64,000 nt of DNA from Ectothiorhodospiraceae bacterium 2226 (GTDB lineage Bacteria > Pseudomonadota > Gammaproteobacteria > GCA-013348725), in NCBI GenBank assembly GCA_013348725.1, contig CP054689.1, positions 174,501 to 238,500 on the forward strand, written 5' to 3'. Position 1 is the first letter of the stretch. Each line of letters begins with the position of its first letter. Below, in pieces: positions 55,086 through 64,000 of the stretch. The notes beneath the pieces are model-generated. The model searched no databases and was not told where the DNA came from. It saw only the letters and a list, made by a program, of their open reading frames with translations. The position numbers and the translations under genes are program-made.

Positions 55086-57467
55086 TCACTCTCTCAGCGT
55101 CGCACCCAAATCCTGTTGCAGCGCCTTAAGCACTTGTGCGATGAAGGCGTCTACATCCTGGTCGGTAAGAGTGCGCGAAGGGTCCTGAAAGGTCAAGCCC
55201 ACCGCAACGCTTTTTCTCCCCGAATCAACGCCTTTTCCGCCATAAACGTCAAACAACTGGAAGTTCTTCAGCTCCGCCGGCGCCGAGCGCTCGACGCTCT
55301 CGGTCAACGCCTGCGCACTCACGCCCTCGTCGACCACCAGAGCGAGATCGCGGCGCATCGCGGGGAAGCGCGAAACAGGGGCATACTGTGGGACTTTCCC
55401 GCTAATCAGGGCATCGAGCGAAATCTCCGCCAACAGCACCCGGCCCCGCAGATCCAACCGGCGTACGACGGCCGGATGCAGCGCCCCGATCCAGCCCACC
55501 GGTTCACCTGCACGCTCGATGCGCGCGCTCTGTCCGGGATGAAGGGCCGGATGCGTGGCGGCCACGAAGCGATACGCCTGCCCCGCCCCGCCCAGCGCCA
55601 ACAGCGCCTCGAGATCGCCTTTGAGGTCGAAGAAATCCAGCTCGCGCGGATCAGCGCCCCACTGCTCCGGCAAGGCAGGCCCGCATGCGGCCAATCCTAG
55701 GCGCGGCGCCTGGACGATCTCCCCCCCCGATTGCTCGGCAAACTTTAGCCCGACTTCAAAGACGCGCAAGCGCGTTTGCTGGCGTTTGAGGTTGTGTGAC
55801 AGCACCTGAACCAGCCCCGGCCACAGGCTGGTACGCATCTCGGCTAGGTCGGCCGAGATGGGATTGGCGAGCGGCACCGCCCGCTCGCCGGATGTCAGCA
55901 GCGCCTGCAGGCCCGGCTCCACGAAGCTGTAGGTGATGACTTCCTGGTAGTCGCGCGCGGTCAGCACCCCCCGCAACCGCGAGGCCTCGAGGCGCGCCTC
56001 CGGCCGCGGCCGGATCGCGAGCTCGGCGCGCGGGCGCTTGCTCGGGATACGATCGTAGCCGTGAATGCGCGCGATCTCCTCGATGAGGTCCTCCTCGATC
56101 TCCAGGTCGAAGCGGAAACTCGGCGGCGTCACCTGCCATACCTCGTCCTCGCGGGCCACGTCGAGCCCCAGCCGCCCGAGCAGCGCGGCGGACCTGTCGG
56201 TCGCAATCTCCGTACCTAGAACCCGCTGCACCCGCGCCGGCCGCAGGGGGATAGGCGCACGCGCCGGAAGTTCTCGCGCGTCCTCCACCTCGACCACCGG
56301 GCCCGCTCGGCCGCCCGCGATCTCGATCAACAGCGCGGTGGCCCGTTCGACGGCCACGCGCTGTAAGGTCGGATCGACGCCGCGCTCGAAGCGGTGCGAG
56401 GAGTCGGTGTGCAGGCCGTAGCGACGCGCGCGGCCCGCGATGGCCTGCGGCGAAAAGAAGGCGCTTTCGAGAAACACATCGCAAGTATCTGGCGTCACGC
56501 CGGATTCTTCCCCACCCATGACCCCGGCCAGCGCCAAGGGACCGCCCTCGTCCGCGATCACCAGGCAGTCCTCCGCCAGTTCGATCTCGCGGCCGTCGAG
56601 CAGGGTCAGGCGCTCCCCGGCGTGGGCCCGGCGCACGCAGATCCCGCCGCGCAGGCGCGCGAGGTCGAAGCCGTGCATCGGTTGCCCGCACTCCAACAAC
56701 ACGTAGTTGGTGACGTCGACTACCGGGTTGATGCTGCGCAGCCCGCTGCGACGCAGGCGCTCGCGCAGCCACAGCGGGCTGACCGCGCGCGGGTCCACGT
56801 CCCGCACCACCCGCCCGACGTAGCGGGGACACGCCTGCGGCGCCGCGACCGTCACCGGGAAGGTGTCATCCACCGCCGGCGCCACCGGCTGCGCGCGGAC
56901 GCCCGGAAAGCTCATGTCATTCAGCACGGCGACCTCGCGCGCGATGCCGGCGACGCTCAGACAGTCGCCCCGATTCGGCGTGAGGGACAACTCGATGCAG
57001 ACGTCGTCGAGGTCGAGCACCTCACGCACGTCGGTACCCGGGGTAGCGTCCGCGGGCAGGCTCATCAGCCCCTCGGACTGCTCGGCCAGCCCGAGCTCCT
57101 TGGCCGAACACAGCATGCCGGCGGACGGTACGCCGCGCAGTTTGGTCTTGCGGATCTTGAGGCCGTCGGGAAGCCGAGCACCGACCACGGCGGTGGGTAC
57201 GCGCATCTCGGGCGCGACGTTCGGCGCCCCGCAGACGATGGTGAGCAACTCGGCGCCGCCCACGTCCACTTGGCAAACGCGCAGCTTGTCGGCGTCGGGG
57301 TGCGCGGCCACCTCCAGCACGCGCCCCACGACAACCCCTTCGAAGCCGGGCGCCGCCCGCTCGACGCCCTCGACCTCGAGGCCGGCCATGGTCAGCTGGG
57401 CACACAGTTCCTGCGTCGAGACGGGCGCATCCACCCACTCGCGCAGCCAACGCTCACTGAATCGCAT
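55086..57467 (-). CDS. pheT: Phenylalanyl-tRNA synthetase beta subunit
   Basis: A 793-residue subunit with all usual domains. The N-terminal EMAP/tRNA-binding domain is about 40-147 (VVGRVLEVAAHPDADKL, CGAPNV), then B3/B4, B5, the catalytic-like core and a C-terminal FDX-ACB anticodon domain (about 700-793: PVSRFPAMRRDLALVV). It pairs with PheS to charge tRNA-Phe. It starts 21 nt after pheS, so both are on one transcript controlled by the leader at 58506-58694. Confidence 0.97.
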   Translation of the reverse strand: MRFSERWLREWVDAPVSTQELCAQLTMAGLEVEGVERAAPGFEGVVVGRVLEVAAHPDADKLRVCQVDVGGAELLTIVCGAPNVAPEMRVPTAVVGARLPDGLKIRKTKLRGVPSAGMLCSAKELGLAEQSEGLMSLPADATPGTDVREVLDLDDVCIELSLTPNRGDCLSVAGIAREVAVLNDMSFPGVRAQPVAPAVDDTFPVTVAAPQACPRYVGRVVRDVDPRAVSPLWLRERLRRSGLRSINPVVDVTNYVLLECGQPMHGFDLARLRGGICVRRAHAGERLTLLDGREIELAEDCLVIADEGGPLALAGVMGGEESGVTPDTCDVFLESAFFSPQAIAGRARRYGLHTDSSHRFERGVDPTLQRVAVERATALLIEIAGGRAGPVVEVEDARELPARAPIPLRPARVQRVLGTEIATDRSAALLGRLGLDVAREDEVWQVTPPSFRFDLEIEEDLIEEIARIHGYDRIPSKRPRAELAIRPRPEARLEASRLRGVLTARDYQEVITYSFVEPGLQALLTSGERAVPLANPISADLAEMRTSLWPGLVQVLSHNLKRQQTRLRVFEVGLKFAEQSGGEIVQAPRLGLAACGPALPEQWGADPRELDFFDLKGDLEALLALGGAGQAYRFVAATHPALHPGQSARIERAGEPVGWIGALHPAVVRRLDLRGRVLLAEISLDALISGKVPQYAPVSRFPAMRRDLALVVDEGVSAQALTESVERSAPAELKNFQLFDVYGGKGVDSGRKSVAVGLTFQDPSRTLTDQDVDAFIAQVLKALQQDLGATLRE

Positions 57468-57488
57468 CGCTATTCCCCGTCGACGGCC

Positions 57489-58694
<1,206 letters not shown>

Positions 58695-59054
58695 TTACTG
58701 TGCCAGGCTGGCCTTGGCCTTCTCTGCCAAAGTCGCAAACGCGGCCTTGTCGAAGACGGCCATATCCGCCAACACCTTGCGGTCGATCTCCACCGAGGCC
58801 TTCTTCAGGCCGTCCATGAAGCGGCTGTAGGACATGCCGTTCAGGCGAGCCGCGGCGTTGATGCGCTGAATCCACAGGGCGCGGAACTCGCGCTTCTTCA
58901 CCCGGCGGTCGCGGTACGCGTACTGACCGGCCTTGACCACGGCCTGCGCGGCGACGCGGTAAACGCTCTTACGGCGACCGCGAAAACCCTTGGCCTGATC
59001 CAGTACCTTCTTGTGTCGCGCGTGGGCCTGAACGCCCCTCTTCACACGTGGCAT
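58695..59054 (-). CDS. rplT: 50S ribosomal protein L20
   Basis: A 119-residue, strongly basic ribosomal protein. It starts [18 protein letters not shown] and carries [13 protein letters not shown] and [19 protein letters not shown], all standard. It binds 23S rRNA during early 50S assembly and in E. coli represses its own operon (rpmI-rplT) at translation. It is 15 nt downstream of rpmI. Confidence 0.98.
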   Translation of the reverse strand: MPRVKRGVQAHARHKKVLDQAKGFRGRRKSVYRVAAQAVVKAGQYAYRDRRVKKREFRALWIQRINAAARLNGMSYSRFMDGLKKASVEIDRKVLADMAVFDKAAFATLAEKAKASLAQ

Positions 59055-59069
59055 GAGTGCGTTCCTCCC

Positions 59070-59267
59070 TTAACCGTTCGGCAACAAGCGGCGCACGCCG
59101 CGCACGTCGGACGCATCCACCTGCATCATATTGCGCAAGTGGCGCTTACGCTTGGTGGGCTTCTTGGTGAGGATGTGGTTCAGGTGCGACTGCGCGCGCT
59201 TGAACCCGCCCCCGGCGGTGCGGGAGAAGCGCTTGGCCGCGCCTCGGTTGGTCTTCATCTTGGGCAT
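59070..59267 (-). CDS. rpmI: 50S ribosomal protein L35
   Basis: A 65-residue basic ribosomal protein, full length. [20 protein letters not shown] opens it and [13 protein letters not shown] is the conserved core. The ATG at 59267 matches the family N-terminus; the frame remains open upstream without similarity. Structured RNA between infC and this gene may mediate L20 control. Confidence 0.97.
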   Translation of the reverse strand: MPKMKTNRGAAKRFSRTAGGGFKRAQSHLNHILTKKPTKRKRHLRNMMQVDASDVRGVRRLLPNG

Positions 59268-59323
59268 GTTAGGTACTCCATTCATCGGCCCGTCGGACTG
59301 CCCGCCCGATCGTGCCGGTAGCG

Positions 59324-59379
59324 AAAACCGGCCGGACCTCGCGGCCCGGCCGGTGCTGGGGCGGCCCATCAGGGCCGCC
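59324..59379 (-). promoter_or_regulatory. Structured rpmI leader with terminator-like hairpin
   Basis: Two perfect hairpins on the minus strand. GGCGGCCC/GGGCCGCC has a 4-nt loop (59360-59379). ACCGGCCGG/CCGGCCGGT (59327-59354) is followed at once by TTTTC. They lie between the infC stop and rpmI. The second looks like a weak rho-independent terminator. In E. coli this leader is the L20 autoregulatory site; equivalence here is inference. Confidence 0.6.
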
Positions 59380-59396
59380 GGCAGTGGGTCGAAACC

Positions 59397-59921
59397 CTAC
59401 TGCGTCTTCTTGGGCGCGATGACCATAACCATCTGGCGCCCTTCCATCTTGGGGAACTGTTCGACCGAACCCAGCTCCGCCAAATCTTCCTCGACGCGCT
59501 TGAGCAGCTTGCGTCCGAGATCCTGATGCAACATCTCGCGGCCGCGAAAGCGCAACGTGACCTTGGCCTTGTCGCCCTCGGACAGAAAACGCTCCAGATT
59601 GCGGAGCTTGACCTTGTAGTCGCCTTCGTCAGTGCCGGGCCGGAACTTCACTTCCTTGACCTGGATCTGCTTCTGCTTCTTCTTGGCCGCCGAACGCTTC
59701 TTGTTTTCTTCGAAGACGAACTTGCCGAAGTCCATTACCCGGCAAACCGGAGGCGCCGCCTGCGGCGCGACCTCTACCAGATCCAGCTCCGCCTCATCGG
59801 CATAGCGCTGGGCCTCTTCAATAGAGACAATTCCGATCTGTTCGCCATCCTTCCCGATCAACCGTACATTGGGTACGGCGATCTGCTCGTTTAGGCGAGG
59901 CCCACTATCCTTCGCAGCGAT
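59397..59921 (-). CDS. infC: Translation initiation factor IF-3 (AUC start)
   Basis: 174 residues when begun at the ATC codon at 59921. The N-domain reads [20 protein letters not shown], a Lys-rich linker ([13 protein letters not shown]) follows, and the C-domain has [17 protein letters not shown] and [10 protein letters not shown]. No ATG/GTG/TTG lies at a length that keeps the conserved N-terminus; the first TTG (59861) would cut 20 residues. A GGAGG sits 7 nt before ATC. Non-AUG starts (AUU in E. coli) allow IF-3 to repress its own translation, which is well established. The gene overlaps nothing but starts 2 nt after the thrS stop. Confidence 0.93.
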   Translation of the reverse strand: MAAKDSGPRLNEQIAVPNVRLIGKDGEQIGIVSIEEAQRYADEAELDLVEVAPQAAPPVCRVMDFGKFVFEENKKRSAAKKKQKQIQVKEVKFRPGTDEGDYKVKLRNLERFLSEGDKAKVTLRFRGREMLHQDLGRKLLKRVEEDLAELGSVEQFPKMEGRQMVMVIAPKKTQ

Positions 59922-59923
59922 CT

Positions 59924-61849
59924 TCAGTCCTCCAAACGCGTTCGACCGCGGCTCGCGATATCGGCGGCGAGGCGGGCGCGGAAGTCGTCCAGCGACATCG
60001 ACCCGAGATCTTCACCGCCGCGCGTGCGCACGGCCAGGGTTTTCGTCTCCACCTCACGATCGCCCACCACCAATAGGTAAGGCACGCGACGGAGCGTGTG
60101 CTCCCGGATTTTAAAGCCGATCTTCTCGTTTCTCAAGTCCGGCTGCACGCGAAAGCCTTCCTGCTGCAGCAGCTTGGCCGCCTCGGCGGCGTATTCGGCC
60201 TGCCGATCGGTGATGGTGAGCACCGCCGCCTGCACCGGCGCGAGCCACGTGGGGAAGGCGCCGGCGTAGTTCTCGATGAGGATGCCGATGAAGCGCTCCA
60301 TGGAACCGAGGATGGCGCGGTGCAGCATGACCGGCACTTGGCGGCTGCTGTCCTCGGCCACGTACTGCGCGCCCAGGCGCCCCGGCATGGAGAAATCCAC
60401 CTGGATAGTGCCGCACTGCCACACGCGTCCGATGCAGTCCTTGAGCGAGAACTCGATCTTGGGTCCGTAGAAGGCGCCCTCCCCGGGCTGCAGGTCGTGG
60501 GCGAGCTGCTTGTGCGCCAGGGCCTGCGCCAGGGCCTGCTCGGCCTTGTCCCACACGGCGTCGGAGCCGACGCGCTGCTCGGGACGGGTGGAGAGCTTGA
60601 CGATCACCTCGTCGAACCCGAAGTCGGCATAAACCTTATACAAAAGGTCGATGAACGCCGACACCTCCGCCTGGATCTGGTCCTCGGTGCAGAAGATGTG
60701 CGCGTCGTCCTGGGTGAAGTTGCGCACCCGCATCAGGCCGTGCAGCGTACCGGACGGCTCGTTGCGGTGGCAGGAGCCGAACTCGGCCATGCGCAGCGGC
60801 AGGTCGCGGTAGCTCTTCAGCCCCTGGTTGAAGATCTGCACATGACAGGGGCAGTTCATCGGCTTCACCGCATAGTCGCGGTGTTCCGACTGGGTGGTGA
60901 ACATGTTCTCCTGGAACTTCTCCCAGTGGCCCGACTTCTCCCACAGGCTGCGGTCCAGAATGGTGGGCGTGCGCACCTCGGTGTAGCCGTGCTCGCGCAG
61001 CAGCCGCCGGATGTACTGCTCGATCTCCTGGTACACGATCCAGCCGTGGTCATGCCAGAACACCATGCCCGGGGCCTCTTCCTGGGCGTGGAACAGGTCG
61101 AGCTGGCGGCCGATGCGTCGGTGATCGCGCTTCTCGGCCTCCTCCATACGGTGCAGATAGGCCTTGAGGGCCTTCTTGTCCGTCCACGCGGTGCCGTAGA
61201 TGCGCTGCAGCATCTCGTTGTTGGAGTCGCCGCGCCAGTAGGCGCCGGCCAGCTTGGTGAGCTTGAAGGCCTTGAGCTTGCCGGTGCTGGGCACATGCGG
61301 CCCGCGGCACAGATCGATGAAATCGCCCTGACGGTAGAGCGAAAGCTCCTCGTTCGCCGGGATGTCCTCGATAATGCGCGCCTTGTACTCCTCGCCCATG
61401 TCGCGAAAAAAGCGCACCGCCTCGTCGCGCGCCATCACGCTGCGCTCGACGTCAAGGTCGGCCGCCGCCAGCTCCTGCATCTTGGCCTCGATGGCTTCGA
61501 GGTCCTCGGGCGTGAAGGGGCGCTTGTACGCGAAGTCGTAGTAGAAGCCGTCCTCGACCGTGGGGCCGATGGTGACCTGTGCGTCGGGGAACAGCGCCTT
61601 GACCGCCTGCGCCAGCAGGTGGGCGGTGGAGTGGCGAATGACTTCCAACCCGTCGGGGTCCCGATCGGTCACGATGGCGAGCTCGGCGTCTTCGTCGATG
61701 ATGCGCGAGGTGTCGACCAGACGTCCGTCGACCTTGCCGGCGAGCGCGGCCTTGGCGAGGCCCGGCCCGATGGACTCGGCAACTTCGCGGACGGAAACGG
61801 GGTGATCGAAACGGCGTTGGCTGCCGTCGGGCAGGGTGATGGTAGGCAT
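59924..61849 (-). CDS. thrS: Threonyl-tRNA synthetase
   Basis: A 641-residue class II synthetase of standard length. The TGS domain is 1-61, followed by the editing domain with [11 protein letters not shown] and RGPHVPSTG. The catalytic core holds the zinc-binding Cys in MKPMNCPCH-like [22 protein letters not shown], and an anticodon-binding C-terminal domain ([12 protein letters not shown]). AGGA lies upstream of the ATG. A hairpin with a CGU loop lies just before, suggesting autogenous control as in E. coli. First gene of the operon through tRNA-Pro. Confidence 0.98.
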   Translation of the reverse strand: MPTITLPDGSQRRFDHPVSVREVAESIGPGLAKAALAGKVDGRLVDTSRIIDEDAELAIVTDRDPDGLEVIRHSTAHLLAQAVKALFPDAQVTIGPTVEDGFYYDFAYKRPFTPEDLEAIEAKMQELAAADLDVERSVMARDEAVRFFRDMGEEYKARIIEDIPANEELSLYRQGDFIDLCRGPHVPSTGKLKAFKLTKLAGAYWRGDSNNEMLQRIYGTAWTDKKALKAYLHRMEEAEKRDHRRIGRQLDLFHAQEEAPGMVFWHDHGWIVYQEIEQYIRRLLREHGYTEVRTPTILDRSLWEKSGHWEKFQENMFTTQSEHRDYAVKPMNCPCHVQIFNQGLKSYRDLPLRMAEFGSCHRNEPSGTLHGLMRVRNFTQDDAHIFCTEDQIQAEVSAFIDLLYKVYADFGFDEVIVKLSTRPEQRVGSDAVWDKAEQALAQALAHKQLAHDLQPGEGAFYGPKIEFSLKDCIGRVWQCGTIQVDFSMPGRLGAQYVAEDSSRQVPVMLHRAILGSMERFIGILIENYAGAFPTWLAPVQAAVLTITDRQAEYAAEAAKLLQQEGFRVQPDLRNEKIGFKIREHTLRRVPYLLVVGDREVETKTLAVRTRGGEDLGSMSLDDFRARLAADIASRGRTRLED

Positions 61850-61869
61850 GCTGCGTCCTATGGCCAGTG

Positions 61870-61890
61870 GTGATCGCTACGAGAGATCAC
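61870..61890 (-). promoter_or_regulatory. Candidate thrS translational operator (tRNA-Thr anticodon mimic)
   Basis: On the minus strand GTGATC and GATCAC form a 6-bp stem around a 9-nt loop whose centre is CGT (61881-61879), about 30-32 nt before the thrS ATG. In E. coli the thrS operator has a stem-loop at a similar distance whose loop holds CGU, mimicking the tRNA-Thr anticodon and bound by ThrRS to stop its own translation. The hairpin and position are seen; the function is inference from that case. Confidence 0.6.
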
Positions 61891-61978
61891 GTGAAGGGCG
61901 CCAAAACCCGACGCTAGCGGCGCCTCGGCCGCCCGTGCATGGTTGCGGCCAGGCTTTAGGCATACCCAACAAGAGAAT

Positions 61979-62053
61979 TGGTAGGCGCGAGTGGGATCGA
62001 ACCACCGACCACTACCATGTCAAGGTAGTGCTCTACCACTGAGCTACGCGCCT
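61979..62053 (-). tRNA. valV: tRNA-Val (anticodon GAC)
   Basis: A 75-nt tRNA with encoded CCA. Acceptor AGGCGCG pairs with CGCGCCT; the D arm holds GCTCAGTGGTAGAGC; the anticodon stem CTACC/GGTAG encloses TTGACAT, giving GAC; the T arm has GGTTCGATCC. It lies 129 nt upstream of thrS on the same strand. Confidence 0.95.
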
Positions 62054-62110
62054 CTCGCTTCAAGCCGCGCAGAATAGCAAGTAGCCCCGCGCGTGACAAG
62101 CCTACAGGAC

Positions 62111-62521
62111 TCAGACGCCGCCTTGCTGTACCGCCTCGATCAACGGGCACCGCACTGCCCCGTCGCTCGTGGCGCAGTCGTGCACCAGCCCCGCCAGGAC
62201 GGCTTCTATGCGGTGCAGGTCGGCGAGTTTGAGGCGCACCTCGCGCAGCTTCGCCTCGGCAAGCCGACGCGCTGCTTTGCACTCGGCCCCATCCTCCAGC
62301 GCCAGCAGCGCCGCGACGCCCTCCAGCGAGAAGCCCAGCCGCTGCGCCGCCTTGATGAAGCGGATCCGCGCCAGAACCGGGTCCCCGTACCGGCGCACCG
62401 TCCCGTAGCGCCGCGCCGGCTGCGGCACGAGCCCTTTGCGCTGATAGAAGCGGATGGTCTCGACGCTCACTCCCGCTGCGCGCGCCAAGCCACCGATGGT
62501 CATGCCCGAGGCCTCGCTCAT
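62111..62521 (-). CDS. merR: Mercury-responsive transcriptional regulator MerR
   Basis: A 136-residue MerR protein. The helix-turn-helix (MTIGGLARAAGVSVETIRFY, about 7-26) and RRYGDPVLARIRFIKAAQRL are followed by a long dimer helix. The three Hg(II)-binding cysteines are kept: Cys 81 (GAEC), 116 (HDC) and 125 (VRCPLIE), in the spacing of Tn501 MerR (82, 117, 126). Start ATG 62521 has GGAG about 8 nt upstream. It is divergent from merA over a MerR-type promoter and represses it without mercury, activating when mercury binds. Confidence 0.95.
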   Translation of the reverse strand: MSEASGMTIGGLARAAGVSVETIRFYQRKGLVPQPARRYGTVRRYGDPVLARIRFIKAAQRLGFSLEGVAALLALEDGAECKAARRLAEAKLREVRLKLADLHRIEAVLAGLVHDCATSDGAVRCPLIEAVQQGGV

Positions 62522-62524
62522 GAT

Positions 62525-64000
<1,476 letters not shown>

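Noticed and set aside
60098-61873. A 591-codon plus-strand frame opposite thrS
   Set aside because: Antisense shadow of thrS, no ribosome site or motif.

Overview
This is a GC-rich (visibly about 65-70%) chromosomal window from a gammaproteobacterium. The block thrS-infC-rpmI-rplT-pheS-pheT-ihfA-merR-like-tRNA-Pro, the adjacent tamA/tamB pair, hrpB, mrcB with a TPR lipoprotein, yoaA-tsaB and yheS are all typical of that class. The base composition and the flotillin/PspA and exopolysaccharide genes fit a Chromatiales/Ectothiorhodospiraceae-like lineage, but that placement is inference.

Region 1 (1-7.1 kb, minus strand) is a surface-glycan cluster. It holds a truncated NAD-dependent epimerase, a Gfo/Idh/MocA oxidoreductase, a Wzm/Wzt-type polysaccharide ABC exporter split by about 750 bp without a gene, an SAF-domain oxidoreductase, an RmlC-like epimerase and glucose-1-phosphate cytidylyltransferase (rfbF). 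Together they point to a CDP-activated deoxysugar polymer exported by an ABC transporter. Region 2 (7.2-15.6 kb) is a second, Wzy-type exopolysaccharide machine: an ExeA-like ATPase, a BY-kinase, a Wzz/GumC protein, an outer-membrane beta-barrel and a Wza-like lipoprotein on the minus strand, facing a WcaJ-type initiating sugar transferase on the plus strand. Two PilZ proteins follow.

Region 3 (16-32.7 kb) is mixed housekeeping: a secreted thioredoxin-fold/helical-barrel protein, a host-attachment protein, the yoaA-tsaB-small ORF operon, yheS, mrcB with an LpoP-like lipoprotein, a phosphotransferase/P-loop kinase fusion, and a glycerol module (sodium/solute symporter, glpK, glpD). Region 4 (32.7-46 kb) has the pspA-yqiJ-yqiK membrane-stress/flotillin operon, flanked by copies of a hairpin-rich dispersed repeat, then a DUF2934 protein, hrpB, tamA and tamB. 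Region 5 (46-54 kb) has membrane and hydrolase genes, an overlapping M61 peptidase/zinc-ribbon/amidohydrolase run, roxA with a GNAT fusion, and a GGDEF-EAL protein.

Region 6 (54.1-62.1 kb, minus strand) is the translation operon between tRNA-Val(GAC) and tRNA-Pro(GGG). It shows several RNA-level control signals: a CGU-loop hairpin upstream of thrS that resembles the E. coli thrS operator, an AUC start for infC, a terminator-like leader before rpmI, and a terminator containing Phe codons before pheS. Region 7 (62.1-64 kb) is a minimal divergent merR/merA mercury-resistance pair with a textbook 19-bp-spacer MerR promoter and no merT or merP between them.

I found no CRISPR array, insertion sequence, prophage or clearly novel defence system. 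The most interesting items are the regulatory RNA candidates, the inverted duplication of the tRNA-Pro 3' end, the dispersed structured repeat and the glycan clusters.
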